Part shown: positions 1 through 7,653 of the stretch, in pieces
Position numbering within the stretch: the first letter of the stretch is position 1
Layout of the letters: each line of letters starts with the position of its first letter
Origin: Candidatus Melainabacteria bacterium
Lineage (GTDB): Bacteria; Cyanobacteriota; Vampirovibrionia; Obscuribacterales; Obscuribacteraceae
NCBI GenBank assembly: GCA_003153555.1
Contig: PLZS01000089.1
Coordinates: 6,173 to 52,121 of the forward strand
Direction of reading: 5' to 3'
Length of the DNA stretch: 45,949 bases
Made by a program: the position numbers and the translations under genes
Notes under the pieces: generated by a model
Databases searched by the model: none
Seen by the model: only the letters and a program-made list of their open reading frames with translations
Told to the model about the DNA's origin: nothing

Positions 1-351
1 CTTGGCATTGAGCATGCACAGCGCCGCGAATGGGATTTAGCTGAGCGATGTTTCTTGACGGCGTTGCATATCAATGAACTTACTGAAGGGTCTCGCAGTC
101 AAAAAATTGCAGCTAACCTTAACAGTTTAATTGGACTGTATCTGGCACAAGATAAGTACAGTTTAGCGGAGCCGCTAATCGAGCGGTTCCTGAGGGATTT
201 TCAAAGTAACTCGTTAGTTTCGGACGATTTAGTAGGACCGTTGCTGGATGATTCATTCCAGGTGCCCAAGAAGATACTTTGTCCGAAACAACGACAACAA
301 TTTCACAAATCGGTTCGTTATCAGTACCAGCGGCGCGCGATACTTGAGTGA
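1..351 (+). CDS. TPR-repeat protein, C-terminal fragment (5' end outside window)
   Basis: The frame is open from base 1, so the gene starts upstream and only the last 116 residues are visible. The start reads as tetratricopeptide repeats of the AEPL type (AERCFLTALHINE, then YSLAEPLIERFL about 40 residues later), with the spacing usual for TPR arrays. Such arrays are protein-interaction scaffolds and are very common in Obscuribacter-like genomes. The last ~50 residues are Gln/Arg-rich and no longer TPR-like, so the gene may be frayed by a frameshift. Partner and location are unknown. An internal TTG at 55 is not a credible start because the TPR pattern continues upstream of it. Confidence 0.6.
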   Translation, partial: LGIEHAQRREWDLAERCFLTALHINELTEGSRSQKIAANLNSLIGLYLAQDKYSLAEPLIERFLRDFQSNSLVSDDLVGPLLDDSFQVPKKILCPKQRQQFHKSVRYQYQRRAILE

Positions 352-431
352 TTTTCAAAGAAAGTCAGTAATTTCAGTTTCTGAACAACAAAGGTGATTT
401 CAGTCCGGCATTAATTCGACGCTTAGGTTTG

Positions 432-824
432 TCAAATCCACTCGTCGCCTAGTTCAATCCACTCTTTTGAACTTTCATCCAGCTTCTTCATGATCACGTG
501 CATAGAGCCCTGTGGATTGTCGAATTGATGGCGCTTCCACATGTGAGCATATTCCTTGTCATCAGGTGCGTACCTGCGTATACCGTGTGAATGCTGATTA
601 TCCGCGTTGCTGTTATGTTCTACAACGATTTCTTGTTTGTCATTGAGGAGTGCAAATTCTGAGCCGTTGCTGGTTGGATATTTCTTCAGCATGGTTGAGT
701 TTTCTGCGTGTTTGCGTTTGATGGCGTCGAGTTCTTCTTGCGAGAACTGTCTCTCTCCCAAAAACTTAGCTGCTTTTGCTCGCGTCTCCTTTAGCCAAGC
801 GTCATTTTCGTCGTCATCGTCCAT
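432..824 (-). CDS. Small acidic protein, possible immunity partner of the upstream zincin
   Basis: 130 residues, strongly acidic N-terminus (MDDDDENDAW), no signal peptide or membrane segment, no family recognised. Its ATG lies 3 nt after the stop of the 440-aa zincin gene, and its Shine-Dalgarno (AGGAG) lies inside the end of that gene, so the two are translationally coupled. A small acidic gene directly after a toxin-like gene is the usual position of an immunity protein in polymorphic toxin loci. That role is inferred from position only. The C-terminal part (residues about 70-130) is rich in His, Trp and Glu. Confidence 0.75.
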   Translation of the reverse strand: MDDDDENDAWLKETRAKAAKFLGERQFSQEELDAIKRKHAENSTMLKKYPTSNGSEFALLNDKQEIVVEHNSNADNQHSHGIRRYAPDDKEYAHMWKRHQFDNPQGSMHVIMKKLDESSKEWIELGDEWI

Positions 825-827
825 TGT

Positions 828-2150
828 TCAAACTCCTATACTCGTTCTGAAGTCTTTTACTTTTTCAAAATAACCGGGGAATGCTTTTCTCAATTGTTGT
901 GAGTATTCCGTATTTGAGCTGCCTGATACATGAGCAAACATGTCGGCCCATACTTCATGCCATTGTGCCTCAATGTCTCCTGGATATCTAGCTTCCAAGC
1001 GTGCTCTGGCAATAAATGCTTCCTTGGGATTTTCGGCCAGGTCTTTTTCAAATTGTTCGACAAACGATGGATGAGACGAGACTGGTTTGAACGGTCTAGT
1101 CGAGCGATCACCATAGTAATCGTTAACAGCGTGTCCAATTTCATGGTGCAGAGTATGTGCCACGTCTTTGTTGCGTCTTAAATCTCCTTCAAAGCCGTTA
1201 TGTTCGGCTACCCGAAGTATGTTCATATCTTTCGACCAAGTTCCGTTGGCAAATACGTGGTCTGCGCTAATGGCTTCTGCCATGTTGTGCACTGGTTGAT
1301 AAGTTACTCTTTTTAGAAACTCTCGTTCTCCATTTGTTAGTGGCACGTTGTCCAGTTCGTCCTTAAACTCCTTCGATATGCTCTGTCTGCGTGCTATTTT
1401 ACCGACCTTGTCTCTGGGACCTTCAAAGTCTTCGACGGCATGGATGACACTTTTTTCTTTGTGGAGCAAGTCCTCCATTTTTTTATTGAGAGCAGCCATC
1501 TTTTCAGAAATAGCTGATATTTTTTCCGTAGCATGCTCCAGTACGCCTGCTATCTTTACTGCTGCTGCGTCTTCTTTTATCAGTGTGCTGGCAACAGCCA
1601 TTACTTTTCCTGCACCTGCAGCGAGTGCTCCTTCTGGGATTAGCTCCGGAGCAAGCACAGTGCCTATCACTGTTGGGGCGACGTCGTGTCCAAAGACATA
1701 GCCCTTTTCTTGAGCTGTTAGATGATTAAAGTGATCGAGTGATTTGGCTGCTACTGTGCCGATTGCCTCGCCTGTGTGTATGGCATCTTGTGTCATTCCG
1801 TTCAAGTCGCCGTGCGAGACTTTGTTGGCGATGTAGTTTGCTCCTGCTCCGGTTGCCTCTATTGTTGCTTGGACAGCTGTCTTGGTGCCATCGATTGCCT
1901 GTTGAACGGTCTCTTGCGGGTGAGTTATGGCTTGTCCAGCGGCTGAAACTGTTTCTTGGACGAAGCTGCCCAAGCCGTTGGCAAAGCCGATAGAAAACTG
2001 ACCGAAGGCGTCTAGAGCGTTAGTTGGTTGTTCTTGTGGTTTTGCATTGCCGCTTTTGCGTGCTTCGTGAACCTCGGCGTGCAGAGACGCTGTATATGCG
2101 GTCTGTGCTTGACCTCTATCGGTGACTGCGTGTTGTTCAAGGGCGGTCAT
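828..2150 (-). CDS. Zincin metallopeptidase with polymorphic-toxin-like architecture
   Basis: 440 residues. The N-terminal ~190 residues are Ala/Gly/Thr-rich with helix-forming and mildly hydrophobic stretches, and no classical signal peptide. Residues about 200-235 look coiled-coil. The C-terminal ~160 residues form the enzyme: HEIGH at 336-340 supplies two zinc-ligand His and the catalytic Glu. HEVWADMF at 398-405 gives the probable third ligand, Glu399. This HExxH plus downstream W-x-E-x-F-A pattern is known from anthrax-lethal-factor-like and related toxin zincins. The next gene on the same strand is a coupled small acidic gene. A secreted or contact-delivered toxin is inferred; a housekeeping protease is possible. 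The start has only a weak RBS. Confidence 0.75.
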   Translation of the reverse strand: MTALEQHAVTDRGQAQTAYTASLHAEVHEARKSGNAKPQEQPTNALDAFGQFSIGFANGLGSFVQETVSAAGQAITHPQETVQQAIDGTKTAVQATIEATGAGANYIANKVSHGDLNGMTQDAIHTGEAIGTVAAKSLDHFNHLTAQEKGYVFGHDVAPTVIGTVLAPELIPEGALAAGAGKVMAVASTLIKEDAAAVKIAGVLEHATEKISAISEKMAALNKKMEDLLHKEKSVIHAVEDFEGPRDKVGKIARRQSISKEFKDELDNVPLTNGEREFLKRVTYQPVHNMAEAISADHVFANGTWSKDMNILRVAEHNGFEGDLRRNKDVAHTLHHEIGHAVNDYYGDRSTRPFKPVSSHPSFVEQFEKDLAENPKEAFIARARLEARYPGDIEAQWHEVWADMFAHVSGSSNTEYSQQLRKAFPGYFEKVKDFRTSIGV

Positions 2151-2297
2151 TTGTTAGTAAGTCCATCGGGGAGATGTGCTTACTCTAAGGAGGAGAGTTG
2201 GCAGAAATTTGGCTTTTTGAGATCTTCTGTGTAATCACACATTTTGCTTAGAGAAGTTTGTGATTATGCTCGTCTTTGTAGCTTGGGAGGTAGGGGA

Positions 2298-2495
2298 ATG
2301 GACCGGCTTATTAACGCAATCGAATCGAGCCTCTTGGATGACCTTATTAACCTCTATCAGTGCGATCTTCGGAGAGAGGCGCATCAAGCCTGTCATGTTG
2401 AATGTTTAGTCTGTGCCAAGCTGGCGATTGTGGATTCCATTGAGCAGTATAGGGCGATGAAAGACCGTATGGTTTCTGTCGTTGCCGATAGTTGA
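2298..2495 (+). CDS. Small Cys-containing hypothetical protein (65 aa)
   Basis: ATG at 2298 is chosen because GGGAGG lies 8 nt upstream; the longer reading from 2244 lacks an RBS. The protein is helical and carries H-x2-C-x3-C-x2-C (HQACHVECLVC) at about residues 32-42, which could bind a metal. The motif resembles HxC-x(7,8)-CxxC found in the small cassette proteins at 5920, 7654 and 8903, though the rest does not align convincingly. It lies on the plus strand upstream of the RadC-like gene and shares its direction. Function unknown. Confidence 0.55.
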   Translation: MDRLINAIESSLLDDLINLYQCDLRREAHQACHVECLVCAKLAIVDSIEQYRAMKDRMVSVVADS

Positions 2496-2504
2496 TCAGT
2501 TTGT

Positions 2505-3040
2505 AACGTAAGTGCAATCGTGTCCGTGTCATCTGAGTATCAAATTGTATTTAGCGTTAGCGAGTTTGGGCGTATTGAGCGAGTTTGAGCGAATCGGTCT
2601 TTTCTAGAGCTGGTGATTTGTGATTGTGGTTTGTGATTTGTGATTTGTTTTAAGATCGCTCGATTTTCTTAGTAGTGGTCTGTGCTTTGGGGAAAATGGC
2701 AAAGCTGTTTGGCCATTGGTTAGGATGTCCGAGCTGTCTGGGAGGCGGAGACTTTGCTGCAAGTCTGTTGGGAAAGTTTTCGAATTTGTCTTTGTCAGTG
2801 CAGAACATGCGACTGAAAGTTCTTCCAAAAACTGAGTGGCTCGCTTCCTTTCCTGCCCGGCTGAAAAGCCTAGCACCTCGCTCCCAGCATCAATTGGGCT
2901 TTGCTCTTAAACGGCTTCCTCCCCGCCAGGCGCGGGTCCCCTCCATTTACGCTGCGCCTCAATTGACGCTGGGTCCCAGCTTCGGCGCTTGTGGGCAGTG
3001 CTGCATGGGGTGCGCTCGCTGCCCCGCAGGAGGGATTGAA
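2505..3040. other. Intergenic region with short direct repeats
   Basis: No convincing gene. The stretch holds two copies of GAGCGAGTTTG about 20 nt apart (2555-2600) and several copies of TTTGTGATT (2618-2650). The frame of the next gene runs open back to 2675, but that upstream part has no RBS and an unlikely Cys/Gly/Pro-rich composition. Confidence 0.4.
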
Positions 3041-3523
3041 ATGAACGCTAGAACGTTGAAAAAACATCTGAGGTATATGGTGCCGCAAATGCGTTTGGTC
3101 CTGGTTAAGGAGCCAGGTGATCGAGTGGCGATTAATGGACCGGAGGATCTGAGTAAGTTTGTAGAGCCGCTCAAAATGTACGCTGAAGAGCATTTTGTCG
3201 CTTTTCATTTGGATGCAAAAATGAACGTGGTTGGTTTCCAAATTGTGTCACATGGCACTGTATCAGCTAGTCTTGTCCATCCTCGAGAAGTGTTCAAGGC
3301 GGCGCTTTTAGCGAATTCAACCAGCATCATAGTCGCTCATAACCACCCGACCGGCTCACTTGAGCCCAGTCGAGAAGATATTGAAGTGACTGAGATCTTG
3401 ATTAAGGCAGGCGACCTACTCGGGGTGAAGGTGCTCGACCACCTCATTGTCAGCTCAAGCGGCATTAAGAGTTTGCGCGAATACTACGCGCATTTGTGGG
3501 CGCAGTCTGGCGCGGTTAAGTAG
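3041..3523 (+). CDS. RadC-type JAB/MPN domain protein (short form)
   Basis: 160 residues. The JAMM zinc motif is complete: Glu49/50 in YAEEHF, His100 and His102 in AHNHPTGSLEPS, Ser110 and Asp113 in the following REDI. This is the C-terminal UPF0758/RadC domain without the N-terminal helix-hairpin-helix part of full-length RadC (about 220 aa). ATG 3041 has AGGAGGG 7 nt upstream, so I do not use the longer open frame from 2675. Despite the name, RadC is not established as a repair enzyme. Short RadC proteins are frequent on conjugative elements and genomic islands, which fits its place left of the candidate oriT and pointing towards it. Confidence 0.88.
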   Translation: MNARTLKKHLRYMVPQMRLVLVKEPGDRVAINGPEDLSKFVEPLKMYAEEHFVAFHLDAKMNVVGFQIVSHGTVSASLVHPREVFKAALLANSTSIIVAHNHPTGSLEPSREDIEVTEILIKAGDLLGVKVLDHLIVSSSGIKSLREYYAHLWAQSGAVK

Positions 3524-3548
3524 TTGAGAGCAGAGAAGCGAGAAAGAG

Positions 3549-3575
3549 TGGGTGCAGGAATTGACCTGCACCCCT
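3549..3575 (+). terminator. Hairpin after radC-like gene
   Basis: GGGTGCAGG and CCTGCACCC form a 9-bp perfect stem with a 6-nt loop, 26 nt after the stop codon. The downstream T-tract is poor, so termination is only probable. Confidence 0.5.
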
Positions 3576-3618
3576 TGGTCCTGGCTGTCATAAAACAAAG
3601 CAATAAGAGGGATTAAAA

Positions 3619-4128
3619 ATGGAGCCGATTCATAAATCAGACATGAAAGGCCAGGTCAGGCTGGTATCGAAAATGGTGCGCAGGTATGCGCGCAGTACAG
3701 AAGATGCAGACGAGATTATTCAGAATGTTTTTGTCAAGCTGTTGACCTCAAAGTATGTGCCGGTGTTCTTTTATCCATGGTGGCTTTCGGCGGTGGTACG
3801 CAATGCCAGTGCTGATTTCTATCGCAGTTTAAAGCGTGAGGAGCAATGGATCAATCGCGAGGTGTGGATTTCAACAATTGGCTGCATTGAGGACAATCCA
3901 GCGGTGGTAATGCCCGTAGCGCCTGAGGTTGATGAAAACGAAGCGCTAGAAACAGTGGTTGAAGTTTTGAAATGTCTGCCTGAGGCCCAAGCGCGGGCGC
4001 TTGTGCTCCATGCACACGGGTTTACTTATGGTGATATTGCCAGGTGTGTAGGGGCGAAAGTGGGCACGGTGCGATCTCGTATTCATAACGGTAGAGCAAG
4101 GGCCCGGCAGCTATTGGAAGCGGTATAA
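3619..4128 (+). CDS. ECF-type RNA polymerase sigma factor
   Basis: 169 residues with sigma region 2 at about residues 10-70 (YARSTEDADEIIQNVFVKLL is the typical sigma-2 helix) and sigma region 4 at about 120-165 (LPEAQARALVLHAHGFTYGDIA, then GTVRSRIHNGRARAR as recognition helix). The length is normal for sigma-70 family ECF factors. AGAGGG lies 8 nt before the ATG. No anti-sigma gene is adjacent. The next gene downstream encodes a small exported protein and could be a target, but no promoter motif can be assigned from one site. Confidence 0.9.
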   Translation: MEPIHKSDMKGQVRLVSKMVRRYARSTEDADEIIQNVFVKLLTSKYVPVFFYPWWLSAVVRNASADFYRSLKREEQWINREVWISTIGCIEDNPAVVMPVAPEVDENEALETVVEVLKCLPEAQARALVLHAHGFTYGDIARCVGAKVGTVRSRIHNGRARARQLLEAV

Positions 4129-4142
4129 AGCGGAGGATGTAG

Positions 4143-4173
4143 AAAAGGGGCGAGTGACGACACCGCCCCTTTT
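4143..4173 (+). terminator. Rho-independent terminator after sigma factor gene
   Basis: AAAAGGGGCG and CGCCCCTTTT form a perfect 10-bp stem with an 11-nt loop. The flanking A and T runs let it work in both directions. Confidence 0.8.
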
Positions 4174-4290
4174 GACTGTTTGGGTAACTAGTCGCCTGTC
4201 AGGGCAGGTTTTCTGAATCGCTCTGACACAACTGGTGTCCTAGTGCTAACCTTGTGTATCACTTAGGAAAAAACCGGAGGGATTTTATTT

Positions 4291-4518
4291 ATGAGACGGG
4301 TAATTTTTTCGCTTCTCAGCCTGGCCATCATGTTAGGCACCGCTAGTGATGTCGCAGCGAAGGACGTGAAAGTTAAAGGCTACACTAAGAAGGACGGCAC
4401 AAAAGTGGAAGGTTACACCCGGCACGATAAAGATCCAGACACAGTGAAAGTGAAGGGTTATACAAAGAAAGATGGCACGAAAGTGGAAGGTTACGAGCGT
4501 AAGAAAAGCACTAAGTGA
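4291..4518 (+). CDS. Small secreted repeat protein
   Basis: 75 residues with a clear signal peptide (MRRVIFSLLSLAIMLGTASDVAA, cleavage probably after AKD or VAA). The mature part is two copies of a Lys/Gly/Tyr repeat, VKVKGYTKKDGTKVEGY, joined by a short acidic linker. AGGAGGG in CCGGAGGG lies 11 nt upstream of the ATG. Short Gly-Tyr-Thr-Lys-x-Asp-Gly-Thr repeats of this kind occur in exported proteins of many bacteria, with no assigned role. A degraded secreted-protein gene follows directly. Confidence 0.8.
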   Translation: MRRVIFSLLSLAIMLGTASDVAAKDVKVKGYTKKDGTKVEGYTRHDKDPDTVKVKGYTKKDGTKVEGYERKKSTK

Positions 4519-4531
4519 TGGAGCTTTTTAG

Positions 4532-5007
4532 ATGAGCCGATTGGGTTTTTGTCGAGTTTAATTACCATCGCCGTAGTTGCGATGCCGGCTATGGCAGACG
4601 CCTCGATTTTGGGCCAAGGATGTCGAGGGACCGACCTAGACAGGCAGGACAAAACTAGCGAAGCGCCTGCTCAAAATGCCTCATAGCGAGATCTCTCGTC
4701 TAATGGTCCTGTGGCGCTTGGTAAGAAGTCAGGTCCAAGCGATATGCTTGAATTTGATTTGAAAAACGCCATGCGTTTGGCGAAAGCAAGAAATTGACAA
4801 GCTGCTTTGACCAGCATTAACAGCGCCATCAAAAGTGGTATGGACCCTGGACCCAGGGCTTAATGCCGCAGCGCAAGAAATGCAGAGATAGCACACACAA
4901 AAACGTTCATCTCTGACTATCACGAGCAAGCTGTCAAAGATACAGTCAATGGCACACCTGATCTGCGTAGTCGGGCACGAGATTTTCTGGATAATAAGCC
5001 CAAGTGA
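4532..5007 (+). pseudogene. Decayed gene for a small secreted protein
   Basis: ATG 4532 (GGAG 9 nt upstream) would start the signal peptide MSRLGFLSSLITIAVVAMPA if one T were restored in the T run at 4546-4550. From there one frame stays protein-like to the stop at 5005-5007 but is broken by TAG at 4684, TGA at 4795 and TAA at 4861. Recognisable stretches are MLEFDLKNAMRLAKARN, QAALTSINSAIKSGMDPG and ISDYHEQAVKDTVNG. Three different stop codons plus a frameshift mean decay rather than recoding. The pattern of helices (LKNAMRLAKARN, ALTSINSAIKSG) suggests a helical or TPR-like exported protein. Confidence 0.6.
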
Positions 5008-5015
5008 CCGTTGCC

Positions 5016-5430
5016 GCTCAGGAGCCGCATGGCTCCTGGTATTGAATAATGCGGGGCATTCTTGAATGAATGACTCGGCGTCGGGCTGGTGGACTCAGTT
5101 TCATGATCTCCGTAGAACCTGGATATTGTCAGAGTCGAGCAAGCGTACAAGTTGGTAGCAGCTCAGGAGCCGCATGGCTCATGGTATTGAATAATGCGGA
5201 GCATTCTTGAATGAATGACCTGGTGCCGGGCTGGTTGACTTAGTTTTATGATTTCCGCAAAACTTGGATATGCTCAGAGTCGAGGCAGCGTGCAAGTTGG
5301 TCGGCAGCTCAGGAGCCGCATGGCTCATGGTATTGAATAATGCGGAGCATTCTTGAATGAATGACCTGGCGTCGGGCTGGTTGACTTGGTTTTATGATCT
5401 CCGCAGAACCTGGATATTGTCATTGTCGAA
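5016..5430 (+). repeat. Three tandem ~145-bp direct repeats
   Basis: Units begin at 5016, 5161 and 5307 with GCTCAGGAGCCGCATGGCTC; the third ends near 5430. Periods are 145 and 146 bp. Each unit carries two small hairpins: GAGCC-GCAT-GGCTC (AGGAGCC/GGCTCCT in unit 1) and AATGC-GGG-GCATT (or GAG loop). Each also contains a TTGACT-like hexamer in the second half. No ORF is preserved. Units 2 and 3 resemble each other more than unit 1. Possible roles are replication or transfer-related protein binding, or small RNAs; nothing decides between them. Confidence 0.85.
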
Positions 5431-5484
5431 AGGCGAAAAACGTGGATCAGCCATTTTCATTCGTTGCGGATTACATGTATGTTT

Positions 5485-5520
5485 GGCGCTGGCGCGCTCG
5501 CTCCTCCGTCGCTCTAGGGA
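5485..5520 (+). repeat. 35-bp repeat, copy 1
   Basis: Contains GCTCGCTCCTCCGTCGCTCT and ends in AGGGA. The same element recurs at 6249-6282 in the same direction and at 9193-9230 inverted, so copies bracket the cassette array. It may be an interspersed element or a recombination site. Confidence 0.75.
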
Positions 5521-5586
5521 CGTCACAAAAACGCAGTGAGCCCTTTAGAGGCAATGTCATCCGTGAGTGTTGTAAGACTTGAGACG

Positions 5587-5901
5587 GTCAGAGGGGCGGC
5601 TTAGATAAAATCTGTTTTTTGCGAGACTTGGTGGTGGCAAAAAGCAGTTTTTATCTAAGCCTTGTCGCATCCAGCCGAGATCTTGGTGTGTGAGCCGCAG
5701 GCGCATCTTCTTATGTCCGGTGACACCGTTACGAGCTGCTGAGCAGCTCTCCACTGGATCTCGTCGTCCTCTCCACCGGCTCTCCTGATGCTACCACCAA
5801 AATTTTTGAAGTAAAGACCCAGCCCTACGGGTGGCGAGACGCCAGTCTTGACTTAAAAAACTTTGGCGGTTTCTAAAATACAAGCCGGTGAAGAAGCCGG
5901 A
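5587..5901 (+). promoter_or_regulatory. Structured cassette leader element, copy A
   Basis: First of four ~315-nt elements with the same hairpins in the same order. (1) GGCTTAGATAAAA pairs with TTTTATCTAAGCC and encloses TTTTTGC/GCAAAAA. (2) CGAGATC/GATCTCG closes a multi-branch with GAGCTGC-TGA-GCAGCTC (5733-5749). (3) A long imperfect hairpin runs from 5793 to 5870, its 3' arm containing TTGACT. (4) CACCGGCT pairs with AGCCGGTG around hairpin 3, and a second GCCGG copy just before the Shine-Dalgarno could compete for the same partner. The element ends 18 nt before the ATG of a small gene. Copy A is closest to copy D. It could act as a 5' UTR RNA or as a folded single-strand DNA promoter. 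Confidence 0.8.
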
Positions 5902-5919
5902 ATCAAAGAGGTATTCGCT

Positions 5920-6132
5920 ATGACAGACAATAACGCATTGGCCGAAAACAACATCATGTTCGGGGGAGTGCGCAGACTCAATCGGGATTATTACGGCAAG
6001 CATACATGCACAAAGCGTCGCCTAGAGCCTTGCCTAACATGCCGCGATAACGATGCACTGGAGGCACATTATGGCTTGGGTTATGACGACATTGATCTAG
6101 ACGATTTTTATTATCGCGAAGACTATGAGTAA
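5920..6132 (+). CDS. Cassette A small acidic protein with HxC-CxxC motif
   Basis: 70 residues. AGAGG lies 8 nt before ATG 5920; the in-frame extension to 5863 falls inside the structured leader and is rejected. The middle carries HTC-x7-C-x2-C (HTCTKRRLEPCLTC), a possible zinc site. The C-terminus is extremely acidic and Tyr-rich (GYDDIDLDDFYYREDYE). The motif spacing is shared with the cassette B and D proteins although the rest differs. Small acidic proteins in conjugative leading regions often counter restriction or SOS functions of the recipient; that is only an analogy here. Confidence 0.75.
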   Translation: MTDNNALAENNIMFGGVRRLNRDYYGKHTCTKRRLEPCLTCRDNDALEAHYGLGYDDIDLDDFYYREDYE

Positions 6133-6140
6133 GATTAATC

Positions 6141-6171
6141 AGCCCGAGGTTTAAGGCCTTGGGCTTTTTTT
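6141..6171 (+). terminator. Terminator of cassette A
   Basis: AGCCCGAGG and CCTTGGGCT pair (one G-T) and are followed by seven T. The end of this terminator, GGGCTTTTTTTCTGGCTCCG, is identical to the end of the cassette D terminator, so the repeated unit extends past the gene. Confidence 0.85.
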
Positions 6172-6248
6172 CTGGCTCCGTTACCGATACCGCTTGTAGT
6201 ACCAAAAGCACGAACCACGAACGGGAGCAGCCATTACATCTATGTTCA

Positions 6249-6282
6249 GGGCGCTAGCGCTCGCTCCTCCGTCGCTCTGGGG
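6249..6282 (+). repeat. 35-bp repeat, copy 2
   Basis: GCTCGCTCCTCCGTCGCTCT core as at 5485, same orientation. It overlaps the 3' end of the minus-strand gene at 6254-6691 and supplies its last codons (PERRRSER). Confidence 0.75.
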
Positions 6283-6691
6283 AATAAAGGAACTCCGGGC
6301 GAGAACAGAAGCAGAGGTGAGAAAGCCTGCGCACCAAACAGTGGACGTGCCACCACTTTTGGTTTGAATCGGTGAGCCGGGGTTTGTCTGTGGCGGCGTA
6401 GTGTTTGTCCTGGCGCCACAGCTTGTCACCAAACATTTTTGACCAGTGACAACCTAGTTGTGCCTCATTGCTGTGATTTATCCAGTGCCGCCTGCCATGA
6501 GACATCATGCCCTCTTTATGGGCTAGAGAACGTCTTCGCATGTTCGTGCCGGCGTCGACCCAGCCATGAGATTTTTCAAAGCCCTCGAGATGAACCTTTG
6601 GCGGCGGAAATTTGCTGCGACCGTGCTGGTTGTCAGCGCGATGTGTTTTGAGCCAGCTCGACGAGTCCTGATATGTGGCGGTGTTATTCAT
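6254..6691 (-). CDS. Hypothetical protein divergent from ssb
   Basis: 145 residues from ATG 6691, chosen because AAGGAGG lies 8 nt upstream; the open frame to 6754 has no RBS. The sequence is rich in His, Trp, Ser and Lys with no recognised domain (for example RRHWINHSNEAQLGCHWSKM and KWWHVHCLVRRL). It is one of few minus-strand genes in the putative leading region and is transcribed away from ssb across a 172-nt spacer. Its start region (AAGGAGG, then ATG-AAT-AAC-AC) closely resembles that of ssb. The C-terminus is encoded by the 35-bp repeat. The strong RBS is the main support; it could still be non-coding. Confidence 0.45.
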   Translation of the reverse strand: MNNTATYQDSSSWLKTHRADNQHGRSKFPPPKVHLEGFEKSHGWVDAGTNMRRRSLAHKEGMMSHGRRHWINHSNEAQLGCHWSKMFGDKLWRQDKHYAATDKPRLTDSNQKWWHVHCLVRRLSHLCFCSRPEFLYSPERRRSER

Positions 6692-6737
6692 TTGGCGTTC
6701 CTCCTTGGGCTCGTTTTGACGCCTGACGTTCGCATGA

Positions 6738-6807
6738 CCTGATTTGACCGGCAAGGCAGACCGGGGCCGGTCCGAGGCGCTAAAGCGACCTTGTCAGTAA
6801 AATCAGG
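6738..6807. promoter_or_regulatory. Inverted repeats in the divergent ssb promoter region
   Basis: CCTGATTTGAC (6738-6748) faces GTCAGTAAAATCAGG (6793-6807), with the palindrome-like ACCGGGGCCGGT (6760-6771) between them. The fold would be a cruciform or a single-strand hairpin upstream of ssb. It is unrelated in sequence to leaders A-D. No clear -10/-35 pair is seen. Confidence 0.4.
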
Positions 6808-6863
6808 CGCTTCGCTGTCCTGCCATACGTGGGCATCAACCAATCCCTAAGGAGGGAACTATT

Positions 6864-7223
6864 ATGAACAACACGATCATCATTCTCGGACACGTTGGCC
6901 AGCCACCAAAACGAATCGACCTTACTGACACCAGCAAATCGCTTGTCAAATTCTCAGTCGCCGTCAAAGAACCATCTGCCAAGGGGCAAGAAAAATCCCA
7001 ATGGTTTGAAGTCGAAGCCTGGAACGGTAACAGCGAAAACGCCCTCAACCTAATCACAAAGGGGCGTGAAGTCCAAGTAACGGGCAGGCTGACACTGAAC
7101 TCGTACACTGCCAAAGATGGCACGAACAAAGTGGTGCCTGTAATCAAAATGTTAGGCTTCCAGCTTTGCGGCAAAAAGCCGGAACAAACAGATACTGCCA
7201 CGGAGTACATCTCACTCGTATAA
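6864..7223 (+). CDS. ssb: Single-stranded DNA-binding protein
   Basis: 119 residues forming the OB fold of bacterial SSB: start MNNTIIILGHVGQPPK, then KSLVKFSVAV, WFEVEAWNGNSENALNLITKGREVQVTGRLTLNSY and VVPVIKMLGFQL. The acidic C-terminal tail ending in DIPF of chromosomal SSBs is missing; it ends in TATEYISLV. This suggests a plasmid- or phage-type SSB that does not recruit the usual partners. The RBS is AAGGAGGGA, 7 nt upstream. It sits between cassettes A and B and points towards the candidate oriT. This is the usual position of ssb in conjugative leading regions, where SSB protects the incoming strand. Confidence 0.92.
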   Translation: MNNTIIILGHVGQPPKRIDLTDTSKSLVKFSVAVKEPSAKGQEKSQWFEVEAWNGNSENALNLITKGREVQVTGRLTLNSYTAKDGTNKVVPVIKMLGFQLCGKKPEQTDTATEYISLV

Positions 7224-7232
7224 CTCACAACC

Positions 7233-7258
7233 AAAAGGGGCGGGCAACTGCCTCTTTT
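7233..7258 (+). terminator. Terminator after ssb
   Basis: AAAAGGGGC faces GCCTCTTTT with one mismatch and an 8-nt loop, starting 9 nt after the ssb stop codon. Confidence 0.6.
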
Positions 7259-7320
7259 CGTTTGTGCTCCGGCTGAGAAAAACTAGAGCAATGTCATCTG
7301 TGGTTGGAAGAGTGGAGATG

Positions 7321-7635
7321 GTCAGAGGGGCGGCTGAGATAAAATCTGCTTATTTTGCGAGACTTGGAGGAGGCAAAAAAGCAGATTTTATCTAAGCCTT
7401 GTCGCATCGAGCCGAGATCTTGGTGCGTGAGCCGCAGGCGCATCTTTTTATGTCCGGTGACACCGTTACGAGCTGCTGAGCAGCTCTCCACTGGATCTCG
7501 TCGTCCTCTCCCCCGGCTTTTCAGATGCTACCACCAAAGTTTGTTTACTCAAGACCAAGCCCTGCGGGTGGCTACGCCAGTCTTGACTAAACAAACTTTG
7601 GCGGTGACTAGAAGAAAGCCGGCGAAGATGCCGGA
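7321..7635 (+). promoter_or_regulatory. Structured cassette leader element, copy B
   Basis: Same hairpin series as copy A and close in sequence to copy C. Stem 2 is GAGCTGC-TGA-GCAGCTC (7470-7486). The long hairpin (7530-7605) has 12-bp outer arms AAAGTTTGTTTA/TAAACAAACTTT, and its core 7548-7587 is in the same orientation as in A and D. The closing helix here is CCGGCTTT/AAAGCCGG. The 3' arm contains TTGACT. A GCAATGTCATC box (7290-7300) upstream is shared with copy A, so the repeated unit may begin before 7321. It ends 18 nt before the ATG of cassette gene B. Confidence 0.8.
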
Positions 7636-7653
7636 CACGAGAGGAGCGAAACT

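Noticed and set aside
2675..3040. N-terminal extension of the RadC-like protein from 2675
   Set aside because: ATG 3041 has a strong RBS and the domain starts there; the upstream part has Cys/Gly/Pro-rich, low-complexity composition and no RBS.
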